NCBI GenBank assembly: GCA_016190245.1
Contig: JACPQY010000024.1
Location: 185,620-230,501, forward strand
Length of the DNA: 44,882 bases
DNA from: Nitrospirota bacterium
GTDB lineage: Bacteria > JACPQY01
Direction of reading: 5' to 3'
Shown here: one piece after another, positions 33,796 to 42,011 of the stretch
How positions within the stretch are numbered: position 1 is the stretch's first letter
Layout: each line of letters opens with the position of its first letter
Notes under the pieces: model-generated
Told to the model about the DNA's origin: nothing
What the model saw: the letters and a program-made list of their open reading frames with translations, nothing else
The model's database searches: none
Position numbers and translations under genes: made by a program

Positions 33796-34608
33796 ATGCC
33801 CTGGAGGTTCAAAGATCGGATCGTTGTCGTGACGGGCGCGTCCAGCGGCATCGGGAAGGCAACGGCCCTTGCCTTCGCCCGCCAAGGGGCGAAGCTCGGC
33901 CTCATCGCGCGCGACCAGACGGCGCTCGAAGACGTCGCCAAGACCGTCCGGGACTCAGGCCAGACGGCCGTGGTGGCGCCGGCGGACGTGACAAAACCCA
34001 AGGAACTCCAGCAGGCCATCCAAACGCTGGTGCGCCAGTTCAAGACCGTTGACGTGCTCGTCAACAACGCCGGCTACGGGGTCTACGGATATTTTCTCGA
34101 AGTCCCCATCGAGGAACAGCGTGCTCTCTTCGAGACGAACTTCTTCGGCGCGCTCCATGCCATCCTCGCCGTCATTCCGCTGATGAAGGCGAAGAAGTCC
34201 GGGATCATCATCAACGTCTCTTCCATGGCGGGACTGAGGCCCATCCCAAAGTTCGCGGCGTACAGCGCCTCCAAGGCCGCGTTGAACTCCATTTCCGAGG
34301 CGCTTCGCCTCGAGCTCAAGCCCTATGGAATTCACGTGATGCTCGTTTGTCCGGGCACCACGGCGACCCAGTTTCAGAAACGCGCGCGCCATTTTGGAAA
34401 GAAGGCGGAACCGCGCCATCCACCCAAGGCCTTCGTGCAAACTGCGGAAGAGGTGGCCGACCTGATCGTCGAAGGCGCGGCCTCGGGGAAACGCGTCATC
34501 GTGCCGGGTCTCCTCAACTGGGTTGGCCTCCAGGTGGACCGTCTGGCGCCCAGGAACCTGTCCGACCGGCTCATCGGCCGCTTCCTCGACTTGGGACCTG
34601 ATTCGTGA
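33796..34608 (+). CDS. Short-chain dehydrogenase/reductase
   Basis: 270 residues, classical SDR. Cofactor site TGASSGIG (residues 14-21), NNAGYG, catalytic Ser in INVSSMAG and Tyr-Lys in AYSASKAALNS. The C-terminal residues (LLNWVGLQVDRLAPRNLSDR) form a hydrophobic tail common to the SDR7-like group acting on lipids or retinoid-like substrates. The substrate cannot be inferred further. A SD-like GAGAGGA precedes the ATG. Confidence 0.93.
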   Translation: MPWRFKDRIVVVTGASSGIGKATALAFARQGAKLGLIARDQTALEDVAKTVRDSGQTAVVAPADVTKPKELQQAIQTLVRQFKTVDVLVNNAGYGVYGYFLEVPIEEQRALFETNFFGALHAILAVIPLMKAKKSGIIINVSSMAGLRPIPKFAAYSASKAALNSISEALRLELKPYGIHVMLVCPGTTATQFQKRARHFGKKAEPRHPPKAFVQTAEEVADLIVEGAASGKRVIVPGLLNWVGLQVDRLAPRNLSDRLIGRFLDLGPDS

Positions 34609-34671
34609 GCGTGAAGGAAATCAGCGCGGGCGTTGGCCGAGCCGCGGCACGCGCACTCGAGCCATAGTCCC

Positions 34672-35640
34672 GTGCTCCACCGCCCGCTCGGTCGGACCGG
34701 ACTGAAGATCTCCGAGATTGGATACGGCGCCTGGGGCATCGGAGGCACGTGGTGGGGCGGTACGGACGACATTCAGGCGCTTGCAGCGCTGAAGAAAGCC
34801 CTCGACTGCGGGATCAACTTCATCGACACGGCGCTCGTCTACGGCGAGGGCCACAGCGAACGCCTCGTCGGTCGTGCCCTGCGGGAGACGCGACTTCCGG
34901 CCATCGTGGCCACCAAGGTGCCCCCGAAGAACCGAGAATGGCCCGCCCGCAATGGCAACATCCTCGATTGTTTCCCGGCCACGTGGGTCGTCCAGAACGC
35001 GGATAAGAGCCTCAAGCACCTCGGCGTGGAGACGATCGATCTCCTCCAGCTTCACGTCTGGCACGGCGACTGGGCCAAACAAGACGATTGGCGCGAGGCC
35101 AAGGAACGGCTTGTGCGGGCCGGGAAGATCCGCTTCTTCGGGATCTCGATCAACGACCATGAGCCCGACTCCGGTGTCGAGGTCGTGAAATCGGGCGGGA
35201 TGGACAGTGTGCAGGTCATCTTCAACCTCTTCGACCAGACACCGACCGATCGGCTCCTGCCGGCCTGCGCCGAACACGGCGTGGGGGTGATTGCGAGGTG
35301 CCCGCTCGATGAAGGGGGGCTGTCCGGCCGTTTCACGTTGGAGACGACATTCCCCGCCGGCGATTTCCGGCGCTCCTACTTCAAGGGAACCCGCCTCACG
35401 GAAACCATCGAAAGGGCCGAGCAGCTCGGCTTCCTCGTCCGCGAGGAGATTCGGAGCCTCGCGCAGGGGGCGCTCAAGTTCGTGCTCAGTCACCCCGCGG
35501 TATCCACGACCATCCCAGGTATGCGCCGGCCCGATCACGTGGAAGAGAACGCGTGTGTGTCGGATGGCCGCCTCCTCAGCGCAGAGGAATTGGAGCGCCT
35601 CAAGGAGCACGCCTGGCCTCGGAACTTCTACTCGGGCTGA
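34672..35640 (+). CDS. Aldo/keto reductase
   Basis: About 322 residues. The opening LHRPLGRTGLKISEIGYG, catalytic Asp/Tyr in FIDTALVYGEGHSERLVG, Lys in ATKVPPK and His in LLQLHVWH mark the AKR barrel, and the C-terminal TTIPGMRRPDHVEEN is the cofactor end. GTG 34672 is chosen because homology starts there; TTG 34633 is possible. It is 60 bp after the SDR gene and likely in the same operon, so a coupled two-step carbonyl reduction is plausible. Confidence 0.9.
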   Translation: MLHRPLGRTGLKISEIGYGAWGIGGTWWGGTDDIQALAALKKALDCGINFIDTALVYGEGHSERLVGRALRETRLPAIVATKVPPKNREWPARNGNILDCFPATWVVQNADKSLKHLGVETIDLLQLHVWHGDWAKQDDWREAKERLVRAGKIRFFGISINDHEPDSGVEVVKSGGMDSVQVIFNLFDQTPTDRLLPACAEHGVGVIARCPLDEGGLSGRFTLETTFPAGDFRRSYFKGTRLTETIERAEQLGFLVREEIRSLAQGALKFVLSHPAVSTTIPGMRRPDHVEENACVSDGRLLSAEELERLKEHAWPRNFYSG

Positions 35641-35745
35641 CAGCGCCGTGGCTTGAGGCACGTCCGGAACCCTCCGAGACCCTGAAACACCTGGACAAGG
35701 AGTCCTGGTGCCACGAAAGGAAGGCAGGCCAGGACCTTGTTATGC

Positions 35746-35899
35746 GCGGGCCATCCTGGCCCGCATCTACTCATGGTCCCATGCCCTCCGTGGCATGGGA
35801 TGGCCTGCGAAAAGCGTGGCAAGTTCAGGGTGACACTTCTAGTGTTGTCATGCTGTCCGCCACAGGCGGATTGATTCGGCATCTCGTCGAGAGCCGAAT
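35746..35899. repeat. Cluster of five consecutive hairpins
   Basis: Between two convergent genes: GCGGGCCA/TGGCCCGC with a 3-nt loop (35746-35764), TCCCATGCC/GGCATGGGA with a 6-nt loop (35777-35800), ACACT/AGTGT (35833-35845), TCCGCC/GGCGGA (35856-35870), and ATTCGGC/GCCGAAT (35874-35899) holding a nested TCTCG-T-CGAGA. All arms are perfect. The rest of 35641-35926 contains no gene. Confidence 0.8.
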
Positions 35900-35926
35900 G
35901 CACTTTCCCTTTTTCCGGATTGGGGC

Positions 35927-36556
35927 TCAGGAGGCGGCCGCGCCTGCTCCGGCTGCGGCGGGAGCAGTTTCCGGAAGAGGCCTGCCGGGGGATTCCGCCT
36001 CCTCCCATCGCGCCACCGTGACCGCCACCCTGCCCGCGAGTTCCCCCCGCGTGCGCTGGAGCGCGACGTACAGTTCATCCGCCCCACCTGAGCCGACCGC
36101 GACCATGAGCGACAGCCCCTCGAGCAGCCGCAGGTCCTTCCAGGATCCGTCGGCCAGTCCCTGAATCATGCGGTCCACGAGCCTCCCGGCCTCCGTCTCC
36201 CCGTGGAGACGGCCCGGGAGGCCGAGGATGAATCGCCGTCCCGCCAGGCGGCGCAGCGTCTCGGCGAGATACTGGTAGACCTTGAAAATGCGGTAGTAGC
36301 TGAAGTCGCGGCTCGAGCCGAGGCCGAAGAGCAGCATCGCGCGAGTGCGGAACAACCCCTCGGCCACATAGAGCAGCCGGTCTTCGGGAGCGCCCTTCAC
36401 GTGTCCGTCGAGGAGAAGCCGCGACAGGCGGCCGGCCTCGTGCCAATCCACCCAACCGGCTGTGCCCTTCAAGGGGCGCTCGTCCTCGAAGAAGGGCAGG
36501 AGAAAGAGATCGGCCTCGATGTCGAAGAGGCGCTGCGGCGTCAGGACGATGCGCAC
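35927..36556 (-). CDS. M17 aminopeptidase N-terminal (macro-like) domain protein
   Basis: About 209 residues that match only the N-terminal regulatory, macro-like domain of leucyl aminopeptidases (DIEADLFLLPFFEDERPLKG ... GRLSRLLLDG). The M17 catalytic metal-binding domain (NTDAEGR type) is absent. Start GTG 36556 lies inside the end of nusB (16-bp overlap); no other start fits. The Ala/Gly-rich C-terminus ends at 35927. The protein may bind a nucleotide-like or amino-acid ligand; this is inference. Confidence 0.7.
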   Translation of the reverse strand: MRIVLTPQRLFDIEADLFLLPFFEDERPLKGTAGWVDWHEAGRLSRLLLDGHVKGAPEDRLLYVAEGLFRTRAMLLFGLGSSRDFSYYRIFKVYQYLAETLRRLAGRRFILGLPGRLHGETEAGRLVDRMIQGLADGSWKDLRLLEGLSLMVAVGSGGADELYVALQRTRGELAGRVAVTVARWEEAESPGRPLPETAPAAAGAGAAAS

Positions 36557-37044
36557 GGCTGCGTCACCTCCGACAGGACGCGATCGAGGATCCCGTTGAC
36601 AAACCGCGCCGACTCCTCCGCCCCATATTTCTTCGCCAACTCGATGGCCTCGTTGATGGCCACCTTGGGAGGGACATCCGGGGCGTACCGCAACTCGTAC
36701 ACGCCCAAGCGGAGCACGTTGCGATCCACGGTGTGGAGTCGCTCGATCCGCCACTTGGTGCTGGCCGCCCCGATGAGGCGGTCGATCTCCTCCTGGTGCC
36801 GCCGGACGCCCTCGACAAGATCCAGAGCGTACGTCCAATCCGCTCCCTCGCTGTAGGGCTCTGCCTTTCGCTCGGCGAGCAAGTCGCTGGGGCTCGCGCC
36901 TCGGAATTCCGACTGGTAGAGGGCTTGCAGAGCCACTTCTCGCGCTCGGCGGCGCGGGCCGAAACCCTTATGAGTGGAGTCGCCCGGGTTCAGATCTTTC
37001 GCAGCAGATTCACCATTTCGATGGCCGCCAGGGCCGCGTCCCAT
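36541..37044 (-). CDS. nusB: Transcription antitermination factor NusB
   Basis: NusB binds BoxA of rRNA leaders with NusE to keep RNA polymerase from stopping. [33 protein letters not shown] and [20 protein letters not shown] are the family blocks, ending FVNGILDRV. The start is unclear: the only ATG in frame is at 37044, 55 nt inside ribH, while homology starts near 36960. A CTG at 36993 overlapping the ribH stop is an alternative. Part of ribAB-ribH-nusB, a common order. Confidence 0.93.
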   Translation of the reverse strand: MGRGPGGHRNGESAAKDLNPGDSTHKGFGPRRRAREVALQALYQSEFRGASPSDLLAERKAEPYSEGADWTYALDLVEGVRRHQEEIDRLIGAASTKWRIERLHTVDRNVLRLGVYELRYAPDVPPKVAINEAIELAKKYGAEESARFVNGILDRVLSEVTQPCASS

Positions 37045-37454
37045 CCCTTGTTTCCCATTTTCGTGCCCGAGCGCTCGATCGCCTGCTCGATCGTGTCCGC
37101 CGTCACGATGCCAAAAATGACCGGCACGTCGAGGTCCTGACCCGCGCGGGCCACTCCCGAGGCTGCCTCGCCCGCGACGTAGTCGAAGTGGGGCGTGCCG
37201 CCGCGGATGACCACACCAAGGCAGATGACCGCGTCCACTTTGCGGGCCTTGGCGAATCGGCGAGCGACCACGGGGACCTCGAACGAACCCGGCACCCACG
37301 CGACGGTGATGTGATCTTCGGTCACGCCGTGGCGCCGCAACCCTTCGAGCGCCCCGTCGAGCAGGTTCTGGGTAATGGCCTTGTTGAACCGGCCCACCAC
37401 GACGGCAAATTTCAGGCCTTGTGCCGTGAGATCGCCTTCCAGAACCGTGGCCAC
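36990..37454 (-). CDS. ribH: 6,7-dimethyl-8-ribityllumazine synthase
   Basis: 154 residues, the penultimate enzyme of riboflavin synthesis, joining the butanone phosphate from RibAB with the ribitylaminouracil. The active-site block is [12 protein letters not shown] with His89, and the phosphate-binding [12 protein letters not shown] segment is intact. It starts 7 bp after ribAB and ends inside nusB. Confidence 0.96.
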   Translation of the reverse strand: MATVLEGDLTAQGLKFAVVVGRFNKAITQNLLDGALEGLRRHGVTEDHITVAWVPGSFEVPVVARRFAKARKVDAVICLGVVIRGGTPHFDYVAGEAASGVARAGQDLDVPVIFGIVTADTIEQAIERSGTKMGNKGWDAALAAIEMVNLLRKI

Positions 37455-37461
37455 GGGAAGA

Positions 37462-38661
37462 TCAGACGGAAAGGATGTGCCCGAGCTTTTCCTTCTTCGC
37501 CCGCAGGTAACGGAGGTTCCGGGCGTTGGAGGGGATCTCGATGGGCACTCGCTCCACGATCGTCAGCCCGTAGCCCTCGAGGCCCACGATCTTCTTCGGG
37601 TTGTTAGTCATCAGCCGCATCTTCCCCACGCCGATGTCGTGAAGGATTTGCGCGCCCATGCCGTACTCGCGCAGGTCCGCTCTGAAACCGAGCTCGTTGT
37701 TGGCCTCGACCGTGTCCTTGCCCGTGTCCTGGAGCCGGTAGGCCTTGAGCTTGTTGAGCAGGCCGATGCCGCGCCCCTCCTGATTCAGGTAGAGCAGGAC
37801 CCCCCGCGCCTCCTCGCTGATCATCTCCATGGCGCGGTGCAACTGGGGGCCGCAGTCGCAGCGGATCGAGCCGAACGTGTCCCCCGTGAGGCATTGGGAG
37901 TGCACGCGAACGAGGACCGGATCCTCCCGGCGGATCTCCCCGAGCACGAGGGCCAGGTGAACTCCCGCATCCACAAGGTTCTCGTAGGCCTGCAGGCGGA
38001 ATTCGCCGTACTCCGTCGGGAACTGGGTCTCCACCTGCCGCTTGACCAAGCGCTCGTGTTCCATCCGGTAGCGAATCAGATCCGCGATGGTGCAGATCTT
38101 GACGTCGCACTTCTTTCCGAACTCTTCGAGGTCCGGCAGGCGGGCCATCGTGCCGTCCTCGTTCATCACCTCGCAGATCACAGCCAGGGGCTTGAGGCCC
38201 GCGAGCCGCGCCAGATCCACCGAACCCTCCGTCTGCCCTGCGCGGACGAGCACGCCGCCGTCCCGCGCGATGAGCGGAAAGACGTGGCCCGGGCGCGCGA
38301 AATCCTCGGGCCGCGCACCCTCGCTCACCATCACCTGGATGGTGCGGTAGCGATCGTACGCCGAGATCCCCGTCGAGATCCCGTGCCGCGCATCGATCGA
38401 AACCGTGAAGGCCGTGGTGTTGGTGGACGTGTTCTCCGTCACCATGAGCGACAGGCCCAACTCCTTCGCCTTGACCGCCGTGACAGGAACGCAGATGAGC
38501 CCCCGGCCCTTGCTCGCCATGAAGTTGATGGCCTCCGGGGTGACCATCTCCGCAGCCATCACGAGATCGCCCTCGTTCTCGCGGTCCTCATCGTCCATGA
38601 GGATGACCATGCGGCCCTTGCGGATCTCCGCGATGGCCTCTTCAATCGTGCAGACTGGCAT
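37462..38661 (-). CDS. ribBA: Bifunctional DHBP synthase / GTP cyclohydrolase II
   Basis: 399 residues. The N-terminal RibB domain (1-200) has the acidic loop [11 protein letters not shown] (23-33), and the C-terminal RibA domain has [18 protein letters not shown] with the three zinc cysteines. It makes both precursors of riboflavin, from ribulose 5-phosphate and GTP. AAAGGAA precedes the ATG. It heads the operon ribBA-ribH-nusB-M17N. No FMN riboswitch is recognised in the roughly 45-bp gap before the HAD gene. Confidence 0.96.
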   Translation of the reverse strand: MPVCTIEEAIAEIRKGRMVILMDDEDRENEGDLVMAAEMVTPEAINFMASKGRGLICVPVTAVKAKELGLSLMVTENTSTNTTAFTVSIDARHGISTGISAYDRYRTIQVMVSEGARPEDFARPGHVFPLIARDGGVLVRAGQTEGSVDLARLAGLKPLAVICEVMNEDGTMARLPDLEEFGKKCDVKICTIADLIRYRMEHERLVKRQVETQFPTEYGEFRLQAYENLVDAGVHLALVLGEIRREDPVLVRVHSQCLTGDTFGSIRCDCGPQLHRAMEMISEEARGVLLYLNQEGRGIGLLNKLKAYRLQDTGKDTVEANNELGFRADLREYGMGAQILHDIGVGKMRLMTNNPKKIVGLEGYGLTIVERVPIEIPSNARNLRYLRAKKEKLGHILSV

Positions 38662-38682
38662 GCACAGTTCCTTTCGTGGCGG

Positions 38683-38711
38683 ATTCTATCAGCTAGCTCC
38701 CTGACTCACAA
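38683..38711 (-). promoter_or_regulatory. Promoter of the rib operon
   Basis: TTGTGA (38706-38711), 17-nt spacer and TAGAAT (38683-38688) with TG one base upstream (extended -10). The -35 box is formed by the last codon and stop of the HAD gene. The ATG at 38661 follows after about 20 nt with a ribosome site. Confidence 0.6.
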
Positions 38712-39389
38712 CGCGCCGCGGGGGCCGCCCACGGTCCGCTGGAACTTCAGGATCTCCCATCCCCGCTTCTCCGCCTCCCGGCGCATCAGGACCTGGGGAT
38801 TGACCACTTTGGGATACCCCACCTCTTCCATAAGAGGGAGATCCGAGAGGCTGTCCGTGTAGAAGTAGCTCTGAGAGAGATCCACGTGTCGCTCCAGAGC
38901 GAACTCGCGGGCCAGCTTGGCCTTCTCAGCGCCGTAGCAGATCTGGCCGACGTGGCCGGTGATGAAACCATCGTGCAGGACGATGCTGGAGCACAGGGCG
39001 TAGTGAACGCCGAAGAACTCCTGGAAGCGCTCCACCATGTATCTCAGGGAGGCGGTGTTGAAGACCACAAGGTGCCCCTTCAGCCGATGCTGCTCGATGA
39101 TCTCCTTCGCCTCCACGAAGATGCGTGGCTTCATGTGGCGCTCGAAACACTCGTCGATGAGATCCACCACCTCGCTCGCCCGCATGCCGTGGAAGATCTC
39201 GAGCCCGTACTCGATCATCTTCTTGTAGTCCATCATGTTGAGACGGTACATGAGCTCGTACCATGCCAAACGGGCCAGGTGGGCCTCTTTCACATAGCCT
39301 TTGCGGTAGAGGTACAGCGTGAAGATCCGCCCCGTGGATTCCCGGATCACCGTGTGATCCAGATCGAAAAAAGCGGCGGTTTTCTTCAC
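38706..39389 (-). CDS. HAD-IB family hydrolase (SerB-like)
   Basis: 227 residues. Motif I DLDHTV (nucleophile Asp), motif II FNTAS, motif III Lys in GAEKAKL, motif IV YTDSLSDLPLM. This set fits the HAD-IB phosphatase group that includes SerB-like and lipid phosphate phosphatases. The start is GTG 39389 with GGGAGG upstream; residues further up do not resemble the family. It precedes the rib operon and may supply a phosphatase needed for riboflavin synthesis, where the step is often unassigned, but this is only a suggestion. Confidence 0.85.
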   Translation of the reverse strand: MKKTAAFFDLDHTVIRESTGRIFTLYLYRKGYVKEAHLARLAWYELMYRLNMMDYKKMIEYGLEIFHGMRASEVVDLIDECFERHMKPRIFVEAKEIIEQHRLKGHLVVFNTASLRYMVERFQEFFGVHYALCSSIVLHDGFITGHVGQICYGAEKAKLAREFALERHVDLSQSYFYTDSLSDLPLMEEVGYPKVVNPQVLMRREAEKRGWEILKFQRTVGGPRGAL

Positions 39390-39570
39390 GAACGTACACC
39401 CTCCCCGCGAGGCGGCGCGGCCCGGGCACACCTCTGTGGCGCCCGCTCGGCCCGCCGGGGTCAAACCCTGTCACCTCCCGGCTCTCTTTGGTGGGCGATT
39501 ATACCCGCGGAGCGGCTGATCGCAATGCCGCCGCCGGCTCTCGAAAGATCGGCCGGTCCTCGGACACGCG

Positions 39571-39599
39571 TTGATGGCGGGGCGGGAATCGTATAGGCT
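39571..39599 (+). promoter_or_regulatory. Probable promoter of tRNA-Gly
   Basis: TTGATG (39571-39576), 17-nt spacer and TAGGCT (39594-39599); the tRNA 5' end is 9 nt further on, so the precursor would have almost no leader. Confidence 0.45.
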
Positions 39600-39608
39600 T
39601 GCAGGCAT

Positions 39609-39683
39609 GCGGGTGTAGCTCAGGGGTAGAGCATCGCCTTGCCAAGGCGAGGGTCGAGGGTTCAAATCCCTTCGCCCGCTCCA
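39609..39683 (+). tRNA. tRNA-Gly (anticodon GCC)
   Basis: A complete cloverleaf: acceptor GCGGGTG pairs with CGCCCGC, D-arm GCTC/GAGC, anticodon stem TCGCC/GGCGA with loop TTGCCAA (anticodon GCC), T-arm with TTCAAAT loop, discriminator T and encoded CCA (39681-39683). It lies at the left end of the integrated element, and its 3' half is the likely attachment site. Confidence 0.97.
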
Positions 39684-39730
39684 AGATTTCAAGGGGTTGC
39701 GGCAATCCCCATGACGGACCGATTCCCCCT

Positions 39731-39750
39731 TGTGGCTACAGTGTGGCTAC
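39731..39750 (+). repeat. Two TGTGGCTAC repeats, likely integrase arm sites
   Basis: TGTGGCTAC at 39731-39739 and 39742-39750, start to start 11 bp, about one helical turn. They lie between the tRNA end and the integrase stop codon, where arm-type sites of tyrosine integrases are found. Confidence 0.5.
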
Positions 39751-39775
39751 GACCGGCGAAAAAGCGGCCTTCGGG

Positions 39776-40870
39776 CTACCCGGCTTGGGCCGGAGCATGT
39801 ACCGGATCGGCTCCCGTCTCACCCCGCCAGTAGGCATTGAGAACAACCCCGGCGCGTTTCAGGTTCCACGGGGACAGGTGCGCGTAGCGGAGGGTCATCT
39901 TGATGTCTTTGTGGCCGAGCAGTTCCTTGATCGTGAGGATGTCCAACCCGTTGATGGCAAGCCAAGAGGCGAAGGTGTGCCTCAAATCGTGAAAGCGGAA
40001 GTCCGGGAATCCGGCCCGCCTCCGGGCGGACACCCATGAATTCTTGAAGTTGTCGAATTCCTCCCCCTGGGGGTTGAAGAAAACGACTTCACTCTTGATG
40101 TGATGGGGTTTCCGGGAAAGGCACTCGTACACTTCATCCGTCATCGGAACCACGCGAACCGTGCTGTTCTTAGTCCCGATGATCTTGATCGCCCGGTTGG
40201 TGAAGTCTACCTGCTCCCACTTCATCGAAACGATTTCCCCCCGCCGCGCCCCGGTGTGAAGGGCCGTCAAGACGATGGGGTACAGGTGGGCGGACTTGCT
40301 TGACCGGCATTCGTCCAGCAGGGTCCGGGACTCTTCCACCGTGAGATAGCGGAGCCGTCCGGGGTCACCCTTCAATGGCTTCACCTTGTGGGCTACGCTC
40401 GTTTCAATCTCTCCCCACTCAAGGGCCTTGGTGAACAGGTGCTTCAACGTGGTCAGTTCCTTGTTGATCGTGTCCCGCTTGATCGTCCCACCCTTCGCGC
40501 TTGCTTCGTCCATGCGTCGGGTGATGTACGTTTCGATGTCCTTCCGGGTGATGTCGGCCAACGTCCTTTTCCCGAAGCATTCCTTGAACCGGAAGAGGAT
40601 GGAACGATCCCGGATGTAGCTTTCCGCCGTCTTTCGGGACTTCGACCACGATTCAAGGTATCGGTCGGCGAATTCGGCAAAGGACACCCCGGCGGGCCGT
40701 GGGTTGAGAAAGGTGAAGTCACCCGCCGCGATCTTGGCCTTGATGGCCGCTTCGGCCCTAGACGCCTCTTTGAACGACGTACCGGCGGGTGATCGGTAGC
40801 GCTCTAGGTTCTCCCCCTTGCCGTACCACGCCTGAACCCAATACGTTTCACCCCGTTTGTACACGCTCAT
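39776..40870 (-). CDS. Tyrosine site-specific recombinase (integrase)
   Basis: 364 residues. Arm-binding N-terminus (MSVYKRGETYWVQAWYGKG), core-binding domain (VSFAEFADRYLESWSKS), and catalytic domain with Arg in LHTGARRGEIV, Lys in GTKNSTVRVVPM, HDLRHTF (His-x-x-Arg), GHKDIKMT and nucleophile Tyr about 329 in RYAHLS. ATG 40870 is preceded by GGGGAG and overlaps the RHH gene stop (ATGA). It would insert the element into tRNA-Gly. Confidence 0.96.
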   Translation of the reverse strand: MSVYKRGETYWVQAWYGKGENLERYRSPAGTSFKEASRAEAAIKAKIAAGDFTFLNPRPAGVSFAEFADRYLESWSKSRKTAESYIRDRSILFRFKECFGKRTLADITRKDIETYITRRMDEASAKGGTIKRDTINKELTTLKHLFTKALEWGEIETSVAHKVKPLKGDPGRLRYLTVEESRTLLDECRSSKSAHLYPIVLTALHTGARRGEIVSMKWEQVDFTNRAIKIIGTKNSTVRVVPMTDEVYECLSRKPHHIKSEVVFFNPQGEEFDNFKNSWVSARRRAGFPDFRFHDLRHTFASWLAINGLDILTIKELLGHKDIKMTLRYAHLSPWNLKRAGVVLNAYWRGETGADPVHAPAQAG

Positions 40871-41061
40871 GGAGTCTCCCCTTTCTTGGCTTGCTTGAAC
40901 GGCCGCCGACACGTCGGGCACGTACCAAGGAAGGACAGGACCGCCCGGCGCATCACCTCCGACGCTGATACCCCCATGTCCTTCGCCGTCCGCCTCACAA
41001 GGTCAAGCTCACTCTCACGGATTTGAAAAGCCGTCAAGGTGTAGCCTTGTTTCTGTTTCAT
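40867..41061 (-). CDS. Ribbon-helix-helix protein with CxxC, integrase-coupled
   Basis: 64 residues. FQIRESELDLVRRTAKDMGV and SASEVMRRAVLSFL form an RHH-like strand and two helices, and the C-terminus has a single CPTC followed by a basic tail. It overlaps the integrase by 4 bp and is transcribed from the promoter at 41068-41096. Likely roles are repressor of that promoter or recombination directionality factor; both are inference. Confidence 0.7.
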   Translation of the reverse strand: MKQKQGYTLTAFQIRESELDLVRRTAKDMGVSASEVMRRAVLSFLGTCPTCRRPFKQAKKGETP

Positions 41062-41067
41062 GGGGAC

Positions 41068-41096
41068 AGCATATTATAAACCCGCTTATATGTCAA
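41068..41096 (-). promoter_or_regulatory. Promoter and operator of the RHH-integrase pair
   Basis: On the minus strand: TTGACA (41091-41096), 17-nt spacer, TATGCT (41068-41073), 6 nt, ATG. The spacer contains the inverted repeat TATAA/TTATA (41075-41090). The transcript should be leaderless and the repeat could be an RHH operator. The rest of 41097-41286 shows no gene; it contains C8 (41098-41105) and CCCCTTTCACCGTG (41171-41184), which recurs at 42528-42541. Confidence 0.7.
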
Positions 41097-41286
41097 GCCC
41101 CCCCCTTCGGGACGCCTTGTGACACGGAAACTTCATCCAAGGCATCCGGTGGCGCGTCGTTCGCGCCCTTCCCCTTTCACCGTGTATCGTGGTCTGTCCG
41201 TGCCTTGCAAGTGGAGTGAACGCCACTGGATCGGAAAGTGGGTGGAAGTTGCATCTTGGGGGGCGTTTCTTACTTGGAAAACGGCG

Positions 41287-41628
41287 CTATGGGGTGGATT
41301 TTCCCTTGTCCTGTACCGGATTCACGCGGGCGGTCTCATCAAGGAATTGTTCCTCTTCTCTCATCTGCTCATACACGCTCTTTCTCCCCAGAGACTTGAA
41401 GTCAAGCGGCTTCGCTTTAAACCCCTCCCGATCCTTCGGCTCCCGCGCCCGCTTTTCGATTCTCGCCGCCAAGACCTTCGCCGCCGCCACGCGCGTGTTC
41501 CCATTTCCTTCGGTCAACTCAAGCATCAGCTCGTCAGCCAACACCATGGCCTTGCTCCAGTCGCCGGTCTTATGCGCTTTGCGAAGTGCCCGACGCAATC
41601 GCTCTCTCACGCCTTGAGGTTGTGTCAT
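41287..41628 (-). CDS. Hypothetical basic helical protein
   Basis: 113 residues, highly charged and predicted helical (RERLRRALRKAHKTGDWSKA ... RVAAAKVLAARIEKRAREPK). A strong GGAGGAG precedes the ATG at 41628. Small DNA-binding or packaging-associated proteins of satellites look like this, but no family is recognised. 15 bp separate it from the Hjc-like gene. Confidence 0.6.
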   Translation of the reverse strand: MTQPQGVRERLRRALRKAHKTGDWSKAMVLADELMLELTEGNGNTRVAAAKVLAARIEKRAREPKDREGFKAKPLDFKSLGRKSVYEQMREEEQFLDETARVNPVQDKGKSTP

Positions 41629-41643
41629 GTATCTCCTCCGGTT

Positions 41644-41946
41644 TCACCTTTCAGTGTTTGGGGCTGATTCGCCCACGTCCACCGCTTCCGGTTCCTTCCC
41701 GTAATCCCGCCACCGATGGATGATCCGCTTGAAGCCTGGGGGGCAAGGGTAGGCCGCGAAGGTTTCACGTTCATCGAGGGAGGGTAGCCGGTTCGCCTTC
41801 ACCTGGACGAACAGCCCCCCGGTCCCGTTCACCGCCACCACGTCCACAGCGCCATGGGATCCGGCGCTACGGATGCAACGGTATCCTTGCGCCTCAAGGT
41901 AACGGATCGTCCTGTATTCCAAGCGTCGGCCCTTGGCGTAGCTCAT
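41644..41946 (-). CDS. Hjc-like PD-(D/E)XK nuclease
   Basis: 100 residues from ATG 41946. YAKGRRLEYRTIRYLEAQGY, then SAGSHGAVDVVAVN and FVQVKANR match the Glu ... Asp ... (E/Q)xK core of Hjc-type Holliday-junction resolvases, with Gln in place of the usual Glu of ExK. The length is near the family minimum. Such nucleases resolve junctions or trim phage and plasmid DNA. Confidence 0.72.
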   Translation of the reverse strand: MSYAKGRRLEYRTIRYLEAQGYRCIRSAGSHGAVDVVAVNGTGGLFVQVKANRLPSLDERETFAAYPCPPGFKRIIHRWRDYGKEPEAVDVGESAPNTER

Positions 41947-41961
41947 GGGTTGATTCCGTTG

Positions 41962-41977
41962 ATCCGCCGCGGCGGAT
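41962..41977. promoter_or_regulatory. 16-bp palindrome abutting the -35 box, operator candidate
   Basis: ATCCGCCGCGGCGGAT is a perfect 16-bp palindrome that ends at the first base of the -35 box of the promoter at 41977-42005. Placement like this is typical of autoregulated toxin-antitoxin promoters. Confidence 0.55.
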
Positions 41978-42005
41978 TGACCGCGCAAGCGTGGGGGCAT
42001 AGAAT
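41977..42005 (+). promoter_or_regulatory. Promoter of the 56-aa/RelE-like pair
   Basis: TTGACC (41977-41982), 17-nt spacer, TAGAAT (42000-42005), 6 nt, ATG 42012. A leaderless mRNA is expected. Confidence 0.7.
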
Positions 42006-42011
42006 TGCAGC

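Noticed and set aside
38662-38705. An FMN riboswitch before the rib operon
   Set aside because: The gap before the upstream gene is about 45 bp, too short for the conserved RFN element, and its conserved blocks are absent.
41119-41667. A 182-codon forward frame over the element's minus-strand genes
   Set aside because: It runs antisense to the 113-residue gene, which has a strong ribosome site; no promoter or family supports the forward frame.
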